A program made the position numbers and the translations under genes. DNA of 64,000 nt, from NCBI GenBank assembly GCA_030418115.1, contig JAUHQD010000006.1, forward strand, positions 1 to 64,000, written 5' to 3'. Shown here piece by piece: positions 18,901-24,658 of the stretch. The notes under the pieces were generated by a model. That model was given only the letters and a program-made list of their open reading frames with translations. It had not been told where the DNA came from and ran no database searches. This DNA is from Alteromonadaceae bacterium BrNp21-10 (GTDB lineage: Bacteria; Pseudomonadota; Gammaproteobacteria; Enterobacterales; Alteromonadaceae). Position 1 is the stretch's first letter. Each line of letters begins with the position of its first letter.

Positions 18901-19361
18901 ATTTAGATGACGTACAAGTGCAACAAGGGCAGGCGTTGTTTGCCAATATCGGCTGTACGGGTTGCCATACCGACACTCTACAGACGAGTGAATTTCATCC
19001 ACTAGCAGAGTTAAGAAACCAAACTATTCACCCTTATACGGATTTACTACTACACGATATGGGCGAAGGCTTGGCGGATAATCTAGCCGATGGACAAGCC
19101 AGTGGTGCAGAATGGCGTACCACGCCGCTGTGGGGTATTGGTTTATCTGCTTGTGTCACCGGTGGTGTGGTTAACCCCATAGGCGGGCAGGGCAACGAGG
19201 TATGTACCCCAGAACATAGTTACCTGCATGATGGTCGTGCACGCACTATTGACGAAGCCATTTTATGGCACGGCGGCGAGTCGCAAGCATCACGAGTTGC
19301 TTACGAAAGCCTCAATGAGTCGGATAAATCCGCCGTACTGGCGTTTTTGAACTCACTGTAA
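12918..19361 (+). CDS. Secreted GH16 laminarinase-CBM-TSP3-di-heme oxidoreductase fusion
   Basis: A 2147-residue exported protein. Approximate order: signal peptide 1-23; GH16 endo-beta-1,3-glucanase 131-403 with catalytic motif GEIDIFEAV (Glu245 nucleophile, Asp247, Glu250 acid/base); jelly-roll module 445-615; three related jelly-roll modules between 620 and 1080; calcium-binding thrombospondin type-3 repeats 1088-1190; a CBM56-like beta-1,3-glucan-binding module 1191-1276 (SVYFYVNTLNWADVHFSI); more type-3 repeats 1280-1375; a COG4315-like secreted repeat (ALYVFDND, PLYFYIND) 1380-1490; and a full DHOR/COG3488 di-heme oxidoreductase from about 1500. The latter has two CxxCH heme sites (Cys1786-His1790, Cys2013-His2017), plus TIHPYTDLLLHDMGEGLAD and YLHDGRARTIDEAILWHGG. 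The GH16 and binding parts point to laminarin; a redox domain on the same chain is unusual. Each domain is read with good confidence; the role of the redox part is unknown. Confidence 0.85.
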   Translation: MKLPSYIKGIICTLALFASVVQAEWSPVTEGISLTESSARYLRSANAYIVQVTVTNNTSTTLTGPFRLLLDDASLAVLESSGSDINGVPYIEFQKQELIAGASMMVTAKFAFDRRTRLTFTSTLQNNASDWVMVWSDEFDGQSIDFAKWEHELNCDGGGNQEKQCYTDSPDNSFVENGILNIVAKPQANQALPYSSARLRTKYKGDWTYGRFEIRAKAPSGQGAWPAIWMLPTDEVYGGWPHSGEIDIFEAVNLGAPLAAGSDAVQKDVYGTLHYGKSWPNNDNTGHNYALPNGENPTDAFHVYVMEWEEGEMRWYVDGVLFATQRQSDVTYNEQGNPDGLLHQGWYTEKDGELDWSSAPFDEKFHLILNFAVGGSWPENVNVGGVDASAFHEQNKFEIDYVRVYECAISPSNGQGCATVTDGYDESIDNGGTLVNGLAPLPVPPSDGIARELTIFDDAINDSWPAWDCCGNSTPAVVVDDGDHGNVVEFSIGSTAAVVGFNTNESGNRQPYDGLPMLGKGVLEFDLKLVTPPNNASAKWNLKVEQAGATTEVVVTIDTPTSEWQHYSIPLRNLAGAGLNLNGIDVVMIFPDWGDGEGAVFRVDNLAFKEGQPAPPGEGLNKRILMDFEQPAVNYNFANFDGGVSAVIANPQSEGINTSAQVVQMQKYAGANWGGSTFTLNEAIDVDNTLFSMKVWSDRAVNVLFKLEGMEVERSVAHSGSGWEELTFDFNGDAGTGVTQITVIFDLGILGDAAADPNNWTFYYDDVGIFEAPNLDVINFEQAPASYSFLNFEGGVSTVIANPQSEGINTSAQVVQMQKYAGAPWGGTVVTLDKTLDIDSTVFTMKVWSDRVVNVLFKLEGMNVQRSIAHSGNGWEELSFDFNGEVGSGVTQVTVIFDIGILGDADANPNNWTFYYDDISFPSAEDDPIVVTPEPTDFLVDFEAAAESYTFANFDGGVSYVIANPQVGANNGSAQVSLMQKFAGAQWGGSTLTLAAPFAVNSTVFTMKVWSARAVNVLFKLEGMNIERIIAHAGTGWEELSFDFAGTIGNITQITFIFDLGVLGDADNNPANWTFYFDDIKLAGGSEPELDSDADGVLDSNDLCPATPAKSNVDATGCVIVINLDSDGDGVFDSNDVCPNTPANSDVDDTGCVLVVSIDSDGDGITDANDQCADTPANTVVDGLGCPLVLDSVTGVVQDSETSVYFYVNTLNWADVHFSINGGGQQNVRMQIVGGMNIFNVANLTSGDQVQYWFTYLQDSGGATDSPQAYFVVGGGSITDSDNDGVLDNVDQCPNTPAGAEVDTLGCSIVGDSDNDGVLDDIDLCPNTAAGSEVDVIGCALIPIEDADNDGVADENDQCPATPANDLVDSLGCTIIQTVSEVAAMNDILVGGSGSTKPAFALYVFDNDQSIDGSVCNDDCAVNWPPVLVNDGAASGVADLTTIERDDGTFQAAHNGRPLYFYINDLAAGDTNGDGAGGVWHIVEYSIDIGDVTPLFSASTELEQAISFDRGDALVTRFADRGRDRHAKEDQFQIYDHYLSHYWTHRTAQFEFVDYVAKGGASIEINFITEWKLGAREFRAWYRGLNTVAEYHGNYFGGGAVVEVDSGSYDFNFNKISDDGDQYRYQVIIDDYRPLNWGPSGGNLPLEVGQRMEVEVSQFLDAPPEGRENYYGTTYLYIVGQGLVPWKTVGDFDDKSSEREDSYPIDQAGWLGGETTLPYNYTNEPDNHFMQMATNLSNVNGQVFVEGRRVHHSSFVTGQHDERNGENGVFADVVGKAGTHYINESCAGCHERNGRAAPAPLGEPLDKWVFKVGDATGAPDSLIGRVLQPSNVGINNLTDGEGSVAIASWAEENGLRSPNYEFSQGTPAQFSARIAPQLVGLGLLEAIPESTILDMEDVDDSNADGISGKANRVIDPITGETRLGRFGWKASTSSIKHQVAAAFNTDMGVMSSMLPDPDCGSAQSLCGESGAEVSDKHLDELSKYISLLGVRAQRDLDDVQVQQGQALFANIGCTGCHTDTLQTSEFHPLAELRNQTIHPYTDLLLHDMGEGLADNLADGQASGAEWRTTPLWGIGLSACVTGGVVNPIGGQGNEVCTPEHSYLHDGRARTIDEAILWHGGESQASRVAYESLNESDKSAVLAFLNSL
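14785..16160 (+). repeat. Three tandem jelly-roll modules in the GH16 protein
   Basis: Three units of about 145-150 codons (starting near 14785, 15241 and 15730) share the pattern DFE-x-YxFxNFxGGVS, VIANPQ, VQMQK(Y/F)AGA-WGG, MKVWS-R-VNVLFKLEGM, GWEEL-FDF and NWTFYYDD. Units 1 and 2 contain an identical 23-residue stretch, so duplication is fairly recent. They look like non-catalytic carbohydrate-binding modules. Confidence 0.8.
16186..17040 (+). repeat. Thrombospondin type-3 calcium-binding repeats flanking a glucan-binding module
   Basis: Six units of the D-x-D-x-D-G-V-x-D-x-x-D-x-C-P-x-T-P type, each ending in a second cysteine. Three lie before (16186-16480) and three after (16756-17040) the CBM56-like module. 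They are expected to form rigid calcium-filled spacers between the hydrolase and oxidoreductase halves. Confidence 0.85.
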
Positions 19362-19380
19362 TAGCCAATGGTTAGAACCA

Positions 19381-19406
19381 AAAAGGGATCCTTCGGGATC
19401 CCTTTT
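19381..19406 (+). terminator. Rho-independent terminator of the laminarin operon
   Basis: Perfect 11-bp stem AAAAGGGATCC/GGATCCCTTTT with a stable TTCG tetraloop, 20 bases after the stop of the GH16 fusion gene. Confidence 0.9.
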
Positions 19407-19481
19407 AGTATAATTAGTTAAATAAACCCAAAGCTGGCAGGCTAATCGTGTTTTCAATTAATGCCAGTTCATGGCTTTTTT

Positions 19482-19528
19482 CGCGCCCTCCGTGGCGCGA
19501 GTTACTTTCTTAGGGATAAGAAAGTAAC
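19482..19528. repeat. Double-hairpin intergenic element
   Basis: Two adjacent perfect hairpins: CGCGCC/GGCGCG (19482-19499) and GTTACTTTCTT/AAGAAAGTAAC with an AGGGAT loop (19501-19528). The sequence around GTTACTTTCTT...AAGAAAGTAAC resembles dispersed extragenic repeats seen in many proteobacteria. A second copy is not visible in this window. Confidence 0.5.
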
Positions 19529-20032
19529 CCAAGAATCCTCGCGACGATCACTTGCTAATCCATTTTTAAGTCGCATGTCGCCGACCTGATAGGTTGATGA
19601 ATATGTCTGTTAAGTGCCAATTGGAGACAGTCGAGTACTTCATGCAAAACCTCTAGTTTATAGACAAAGCAGACATTTTATTTGTCCCAACGACCCTCTG
19701 ATTATTTATACAGGTATAATGAAGTTTTCTTAAAAATCCCCTTTTCCCTTCCTATTAAATAATTTTAATGGGTCTCACTTTGTTTTTCAGAAAATCGCTA
19801 AGTCACTAATTTAATTATGGAAAATATTTTGCACATGGTTTTTAATAGGAAACGAAAAAGGTCTCGTTAAAGTCAGGCTCCTTTTGTTTTTTGGAAATGT
19901 ATCAATATGAGTAGAGTTACAACATAAAATACGTAATAAAAACAGAAGGTAAGCACTAAAAATGACGATAAAAACAATCAAACTGAGTAATTGCAAATGC
20001 GAAATGCTCGTTAATAAGCGTTATATTACTTT
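19529..20032. other. Gene-poor, A/T-rich stretch before the cassette genes
   Basis: No convincing reading frame on either strand. A GCGTTA at 20018-20023, nine bases before the next start codon, looks like the 3' core (R') of an attC recombination site. I do not find a complementary TAAC-bearing arm upstream, so it may be a half site or recombination scar. Confidence 0.4.
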
Positions 20033-20311
20033 ATGAGCATTTCAATTAAACGATTACGAAGTGAAGCTAGAGGGAAAGTAGTTCAAGGAGTGGCGATACT
20101 GTTTGCATCGTCATTGATAAGCATATTTTCCATGCCTTTAGGTATTCTTGTTATGCTAATAGGGTTCGTTGGTGCAACTATCTACATATATTCAAGTATT
20201 GGAAATATACAGTGCCCTATATGCAACAAACCTTTTGGTGTAGGTATGAATTTTATCGGTTCTATCGAAGTTCCCAATAGGTGCATTTGTTGCCATGAAC
20301 AGGCATCGTAA
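20033..20311 (+). CDS. Small two-helix membrane protein with zinc ribbon (cassette gene)
   Basis: Unrecognised 92-residue protein. Two hydrophobic helices (about 17-33 and 36-54) are followed by a C-terminal zinc-ribbon-like segment with two CxxC pairs, in CPICNKPFG and CICCHE. It is bounded by GCGTTA just upstream of the start and by an attC-like site that begins at its stop codon. This is the layout of an integron gene cassette: short leader, gene, recombination site. No Shine-Dalgarno sequence is obvious; the TTATGAGC start is taken from frame length. No function is inferred beyond metal binding at the membrane. Confidence 0.65.
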   Translation: MSISIKRLRSEARGKVVQGVAILFASSLISIFSMPLGILVMLIGFVGATIYIYSSIGNIQCPICNKPFGVGMNFIGSIEVPNRCICCHEQAS

Positions 20312-20401
20312 TATAACAAGTTTATTAAACATTATTACGGCCAAAAAACGGCCTCCATTGGACGCGCAAAAAACGCGCGCCGTTTATAAAAAGCGTTAGA
20401 T
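20311..20401 (+). other. attC: attC-like integron recombination site 1
   Basis: Imperfect inverted repeat of about 90 bases. The left arm TATAACAAGTTTATTAAAC pairs with the complement of the right arm GTTTATAAAAAGCGTTAGA, with mismatches just inside the conserved TAAC/GTTA cores as in attC sites. The middle holds two further hairpin-forming segments (GGCC...GGCC near 20340-20353 and GCGCG near 20373-20380). It begins at the stop codon of the upstream gene and ends GCGTTAGAT, which fits the R' consensus GTTRRRY. Confidence 0.7.
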
Positions 20402-20415
20402 TTCAGGAGAAACAA

Positions 20416-21333
20416 TTGGAATCCATCTTAAATAAAAAGCACTACCGAAATATCTTTTACGGATTCGTAGTTCTGCTTTTCTTAATTTCAGTGATTCTCA
20501 GGTATTTGGTTTTACCACAATTCGATAACTCACTTGAGGCAAGCTTTATAAAATTCTTTGCCATCATACTGGATGGGTTTGCCATATCGCTTCTTGTTTC
20601 AGTTCTAATCGGAGGGTTTGTGTTTTGGGTAACTCCGGATATCGTCAAAAAATCGGTTATGGATGTCATTGACCCAAAAGAGATTGGCCCCCTTTTAAAG
20701 AAAGCCACTTCAGATTCTAGAACATGGATATATAAGGGTGCGTGTGGTCGATATACACGAGCGACGACACTTCCAACGATGGCAAAATCTGCAAGACAGG
20801 AAGGGATTGGTAGGGATATAAGGATCACTCTTCTGGACCCCAGTAATGATTTACTGTGTGAAGAATACGCTACGTATAGGAGGAGTCTAAAATCTGCAAA
20901 AAATGGCAGCAGATGGACAAAAAATAAAGTAAAAGAAGAAGTTATAGCGACAGTAATATCTGCTCTCCGGTATAAGCATGAAGAACCATTATTGAGAATA
21001 GAAATTCACTTAATCAATCATTTCTCCGCCTTTAGATTTGATATATCTGACCAATACGTCATCGTAACAAAGGAAGACAGTGAAGCTGCTGGGCTTAAGG
21101 CAGACAAATCTACATATTTTTATGATTCATATGTAGATGATTCAAGGCTTAGCGAGCGTCAGTCTAAAGGGGTTTCGTACAACAAAAAGATACCACTAGA
21201 TGGGGATTTGACATCAGGCAACATCAAAGGCCTTATAGTTGATATAGGATTTATGGCAGAGAGCGACCTCCAGGATCTAGACATGGAGCGCGTTGTACAA
21301 AGCATTAACTCACCAGAAGACCCTTATTCATGA
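20416..21333 (+). CDS. Membrane protein with cytoplasmic domain, first gene of a two-gene cassette
   Basis: Unrecognised 305-residue protein. It starts at TTG 20416 behind a strong CAGGAGA site (20404-20410), only 15 bases past the end of attC-like site 1. Two transmembrane helices (about 12-32 and 46-70) are followed by a soluble, presumably cytoplasmic, domain of about 230 residues. That domain includes RTWIYKGACGRYTRATTLP, then IRITLLDPSNDLLCEEYATYR. The strand-then-DP arrangement faintly recalls phospholipase-D-like folds, but I cannot see an HKD motif and do not assign a family. Its last bases overlap the next gene (ATGA), so the two are translationally coupled. Codon use is richer in AGA/AGG/ATA than in neighbouring genes, suggesting horizontal acquisition. 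The architecture resembles membrane-anchored effectors of phage-defence operons; this is inference. Confidence 0.7.
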   Translation: MESILNKKHYRNIFYGFVVLLFLISVILRYLVLPQFDNSLEASFIKFFAIILDGFAISLLVSVLIGGFVFWVTPDIVKKSVMDVIDPKEIGPLLKKATSDSRTWIYKGACGRYTRATTLPTMAKSARQEGIGRDIRITLLDPSNDLLCEEYATYRRSLKSAKNGSRWTKNKVKEEVIATVISALRYKHEEPLLRIEIHLINHFSAFRFDISDQYVIVTKEDSEAAGLKADKSTYFYDSYVDDSRLSERQSKGVSYNKKIPLDGDLTSGNIKGLIVDIGFMAESDLQDLDMERVVQSINSPEDPYS

Positions 21334-21947
21334 GCCTAAGTAATCTCTCGAGTATAGAATGGAATAACGCTCTAAAAAATAATAAAATCTGTCCATATGA
21401 ATTAATAGAGGTACTGCTTGATAATAAGCATGAGTTCTTATGGCATCCACTTGGCTTTGTAATGTGTAGAGTGGCTAGGTGGGAGAATTTAAGTCTGCGA
21501 GTCCATATCTGGCCAAGTCATAAAGGCTATCAACAAACTCCAGCCTTACTGATTCATGACCACCTCTTTCATCTTAAAAGCTGGGTTATCTCTGGTGAAA
21601 TTGAAAACAAAGAATATGCGATAGAACATAACGGAAAAGATCATGCAATTTACGAGGCTAGATATGATGGTGATAAGTCAATAATAGAAAAAACCAATGT
21701 ATATTGCTCAAAGAGACTGACTAAAAAATCAATTTGTCGTGCGGGCTCCTCTTACGAAGTGAGTTCGGGAGTATTTCACGAGTCCGAGTCGTTATCTAAT
21801 AGAACAACTCTGACCGTATGCGAAACACTTGATGAAATAGCTAGACCGCCTAGAGTGTTGGGATGTGTCGAAGGGCTGTTTTCTTATACTTATCATAGAA
21901 AGCAAGCTACCAAAGATGAAATATGCGAACTAGCCAAAGAAATCTAA
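21330..21947 (+). CDS. Cupin-like protein, second gene of the two-gene cassette
   Basis: Unrecognised 205-residue soluble protein. The central part has beta-rich segments with a histidine-bearing stretch (LLIHDHLFHLKSWVISGEIE) that resembles the first motif of cupin-fold proteins such as cysteine-dioxygenase relatives. The last part contains FHESESLSNRTTLTV, which could be the second cupin motif. It overlaps the upstream membrane protein gene by four bases, and its stop codon lies within attC-like site 2, so both genes would move together as one cassette. It may bind a metal or small ligand and control the membrane partner; that is a guess from gene pairing alone. Confidence 0.65.
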   Translation: MSLSNLSSIEWNNALKNNKICPYELIEVLLDNKHEFLWHPLGFVMCRVARWENLSLRVHIWPSHKGYQQTPALLIHDHLFHLKSWVISGEIENKEYAIEHNGKDHAIYEARYDGDKSIIEKTNVYCSKRLTKKSICRAGSSYEVSSGVFHESESLSNRTTLTVCETLDEIARPPRVLGCVEGLFSYTYHRKQATKDEICELAKEI

Positions 21948-22001
21948 CAAGTCAAAGCACTCGGACGCAGCAAAGCTGCGCCGGTGTTTGAGGCGTTAAT
22001 G
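21942..22001 (+). other. attC: attC-like integron recombination site 2
   Basis: A 60-base imperfect inverted repeat that begins ATCTAAC (fits R'' RYYYAAC) at the stop codon of the cupin-like gene and ends GGCGTTAAT. The arms TAACAAGTCAAAGCAC and GTGTTTGAGGCGTTA pair, with mismatches beside the TAAC/GTTA core. The centre forms a GCAGC/GCTGC hairpin. Size and layout match the short class of attC sites. The next 87 bases to 22089 show nothing else. Confidence 0.75.
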
Positions 22002-22088
22002 TCCGCTATAGAGCGATAATTTAATCAAAAATCGACTTTCCCCAACGGCGGCAATTCGCTCCTAGCTAACCTTCAAAATTTCTCTCCC

Positions 22089-23612
22089 TCAGTCTATCCC
22101 CACCAGCAAATCTCTATGGCTTTTAAAATTCATCCCACAGCGTCGAATAAAATCGCTTAACGCTTCTAATTCTTGCTGGTGGCTAGAATAGTCAATGGAC
22201 TGGTCCATATTGGCCTTTGGGAATACACCATAACCGGCCAGCATGCAGGCCCATGATTTGGGTTGATAGCTGCCCATTAATTTGTATTTATGCATATCGC
22301 CAGCGAAATCATGACTGTGCTGCCACAGGTGTAAAATGTGACGCAGGGTGTCGGAAATGTTGTAATTGGCAGCATTATCTCGCCAGTATTGGCTATCGGT
22401 GCGTTGGTTGGCTTTGTAGTGGCAGACGATATAGTCGCGGATGCCATCAAAGCGCGAATTAATATCTTGGTTGAAAGCATCTTCGTGTTGATTCGTAAAC
22501 TGGCCTTGTTGAAAATACTGCATAAACTGCGCAATGGTATTAAATGACAGCGCAATTGCTGTTGCCTCTAACGGCTCAATAAAGCCTTGAGAAAGCCCAA
22601 CCGCAAGACAGTTTTTGTGCCAGTGCTTTTCCACTCGTCCGACTTTCATTTTTAAATGTCTGGCTTCCACATCGCTTTCCAATAAACCTAAATGCTGTCT
22701 AAGTTCCGTTTCAGCCTGATTGGCGTTTATATAGTCACTGCTATACACATAGCCATGACCAAAGCGATTTCGAAGTGGAATTTGCCATGCCCAGCCATTG
22801 GATAGGGCTGTGGATTTAGTTTCTACCGGTAATACGTCTGATAGTTTAGTTGGCATGACCACGGCGGCATCGTTAAACAAATTATCTTTAAAACTCTGAT
22901 AGCCGACATTTAATGTTTGTTGTATTAGTAAGCCGTTGAACCCCGAGCAATCGATAAAAAAGTCAGCCTCTAACAAAGTACCATCGCTAAGTTTTACTGC
23001 ACTTAGGTTGCCATTATTGTTAACTTGATTGTTACTAACTAAAACGTCGGTCACTTTGCCCTCTATTCTGGTTACGCCTTTGCTTTGGGCATGTTCTGCT
23101 AAAAACTGGCCTAGTAGCGCTGAGTCAAAGTGATAGCCATAGGCAATGCCAAAGGGGAAAGATTCGGCAGGTAAGGGGCCTAAATGGTTTCTAGATAAAT
23201 AGGTTTCTAAAAAGTAGTTATCGGGGTGAGCGTTAACATTATAGCCCTGCTTGCGAGCTTGAATATTTTTGAAAAACAGCGGCACGGTGAATACATCATC
23301 GGTTTGCGCGGCGAATGGATGAAAGTAGGACTCATAACCCTTAACCGTTGACCATTTATCAAAGGTAATGCCATTTTTGTAGGTGGCATTGCAGCGAGGC
23401 ATCCACTGGGCATCCGCCACATCGATGGCATCAAAAAACAATTTTAAGTGGGGGGTACTGCCTTCGCCAACACCAATAATGCCGATGTCTTTAGATTCAA
23501 CTAAGGTAATGTCGGTGTCTTGCCACTTACAGGCTAGAAGGTTAGCCGCCATCCATCCGGCTGTGCCACCACCCACAATCAGTATCTTTTTAGGTTTGTT
23601 GTTACTTAGCAT
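22089..23612 (-). CDS. Flavin-dependent tryptophan-halogenase-like protein 1
   Basis: FAD-dependent halogenase family protein (507 residues). The N-terminal dinucleotide-binding motif is GGGTAGWMAANLLA, the halogenase signature GWAWQIPL (WxWxIP) is present, the catalytic lysine is conserved as Lys79 (NATYKNG), and the active-site glutamate lies in GFIEPLEATAIALS. Such enzymes use reduced FAD, O2 and halide to form hypohalous acid passed to the lysine. Family members beside TBDRs in aquatic bacteria have unknown natural substrates, and some accept indoles rather than free tryptophan. It is the last gene of a minus-strand operon: TBDR, halogenase 2, JmjC/cupin, halogenase 1. Confidence 0.88.
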   Translation of the reverse strand: MLSNNKPKKILIVGGGTAGWMAANLLACKWQDTDITLVESKDIGIIGVGEGSTPHLKLFFDAIDVADAQWMPRCNATYKNGITFDKWSTVKGYESYFHPFAAQTDDVFTVPLFFKNIQARKQGYNVNAHPDNYFLETYLSRNHLGPLPAESFPFGIAYGYHFDSALLGQFLAEHAQSKGVTRIEGKVTDVLVSNNQVNNNGNLSAVKLSDGTLLEADFFIDCSGFNGLLIQQTLNVGYQSFKDNLFNDAAVVMPTKLSDVLPVETKSTALSNGWAWQIPLRNRFGHGYVYSSDYINANQAETELRQHLGLLESDVEARHLKMKVGRVEKHWHKNCLAVGLSQGFIEPLEATAIALSFNTIAQFMQYFQQGQFTNQHEDAFNQDINSRFDGIRDYIVCHYKANQRTDSQYWRDNAANYNISDTLRHILHLWQHSHDFAGDMHKYKLMGSYQPKSWACMLAGYGVFPKANMDQSIDYSSHQQELEALSDFIRRCGMNFKSHRDLLVGID

Positions 23613-23629
23613 CAGTATTCATGCACCGT

Positions 23630-24658
23630 TTATTTTTGTAATTTTTTAATAAAATAATCTTTTATGGATTTAACGTATTCGGGCGATAAGTCACCGAGTA
23701 TATGTAACTGATGCTCGGGAATGTAAGCCTTTGGGTGCGATGTTGGATCGCTACCTTGATGAAATAAATAATGATCAAACATGCAGCGCCAAGCATCCCG
23801 TTGTTTGGGGCTTAAGTCTCGCATGGCCAGCAGTGCTAGATTCAAACTATCAATGGGGCTGGGCGATACTGAGTCGGGCGCTGACGAGCCATTCCACCAG
23901 TAATTCACTAGTGCATTCACTTTTGCCAAAGATTCAATATGATGCCACCACAACATAGGAATAAAAATCCCATCACCGGGGCCTAACTCAACGCTGTAAG
24001 CCTCGGACAGTGCCGTCTTAAACAATGGATAACGTACAAAGTCAGGACTATTTAAATCCACCAAGCTAGTGGGCGCACCGGCTGGGGTAAAGTTCAGTGG
24101 GCCGGGGTATAAATTGCAGGTTTGCTCTGGCGGAAACAGCACAAAGCGCCGCCGCCCCGCCACCACACAAGCCACATTATCTGAGCCATCATAATGAGCG
24201 CTAACAATTCCCTCATTACCAATCCATAAGCGTGGCTCTAATTCGGGGAAAAGCTCGGAACGATTTTTACTGACTAAACCCGGTAAAATCTCACTAGTGA
24301 GAGTATTTTGCATGGAGATAGCTGGGTAAACCTCTCTATCCATTAGTTCTAGAAGGCGGCCTAAAAATAGATCGACGCGTTCTTCACCGCTGACGTAATT
24401 AACATCGGTCATGTCATCATTGTAATAAAAGCGCTTATTGGCAGCTGGAGGGGCCACCACCATTTTGGTCTTTTTACCTGTATAAAACTGATTCAGGTAG
24501 GTGACGAAATCTTTGGGTGAATGTTTAGCTGCGGCAACCAGCGGCCAATTTTTAGCAAATCCACGTATGACAACGGGCTTCTGAGCTGGTGCAATTTCCT
24601 CAAAGAATTGTTCTGGGCTTAGGTCGGAAAACTCCGCAATGGTTTTATATGCCGTCAT
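23630..24658 (-). CDS. Cupin-8/JmjC-like Fe(II) dioxygenase
   Basis: Protein of 342 residues with an N-terminal segment PVVIRGFAKNWPLV typical of cupin-8 (JmjC-related) proteins. It has a likely iron-binding HxD in SAHYDGSDN, and a second histidine in LWWHHIESLA preceded by GDGIFIP. Together these suggest a 2-oxoglutarate and Fe(II)-dependent oxygenase, possibly a hydroxylase. Its start overlaps the stop of halogenase 2 by four bases, and halogenase 1 follows after 17 bases, so the three are translated from one message. Genes of this kind recur beside tryptophan-halogenase genes in TBDR loci; the substrate is unknown. Confidence 0.8.
   Translation of the reverse strand: MTAYKTIAEFSDLSPEQFFEEIAPAQKPVVIRGFAKNWPLVAAAKHSPKDFVTYLNQFYTGKKTKMVVAPPAANKRFYYNDDMTDVNYVSGEERVDLFLGRLLELMDREVYPAISMQNTLTSEILPGLVSKNRSELFPELEPRLWIGNEGIVSAHYDGSDNVACVVAGRRRFVLFPPEQTCNLYPGPLNFTPAGAPTSLVDLNSPDFVRYPLFKTALSEAYSVELGPGDGIFIPMLWWHHIESLAKVNALVNYWWNGSSAPDSVSPSPIDSLNLALLAMRDLSPKQRDAWRCMFDHYLFHQGSDPTSHPKAYIPEHQLHILGDLSPEYVKSIKDYFIKKLQK

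Noticed and set aside
20416-21333. Phospholipase-D-type effector assignment for the cassette membrane protein
   Set aside because: Only a faint similarity in strand order; no HKD motif is visible, so the family is left open.
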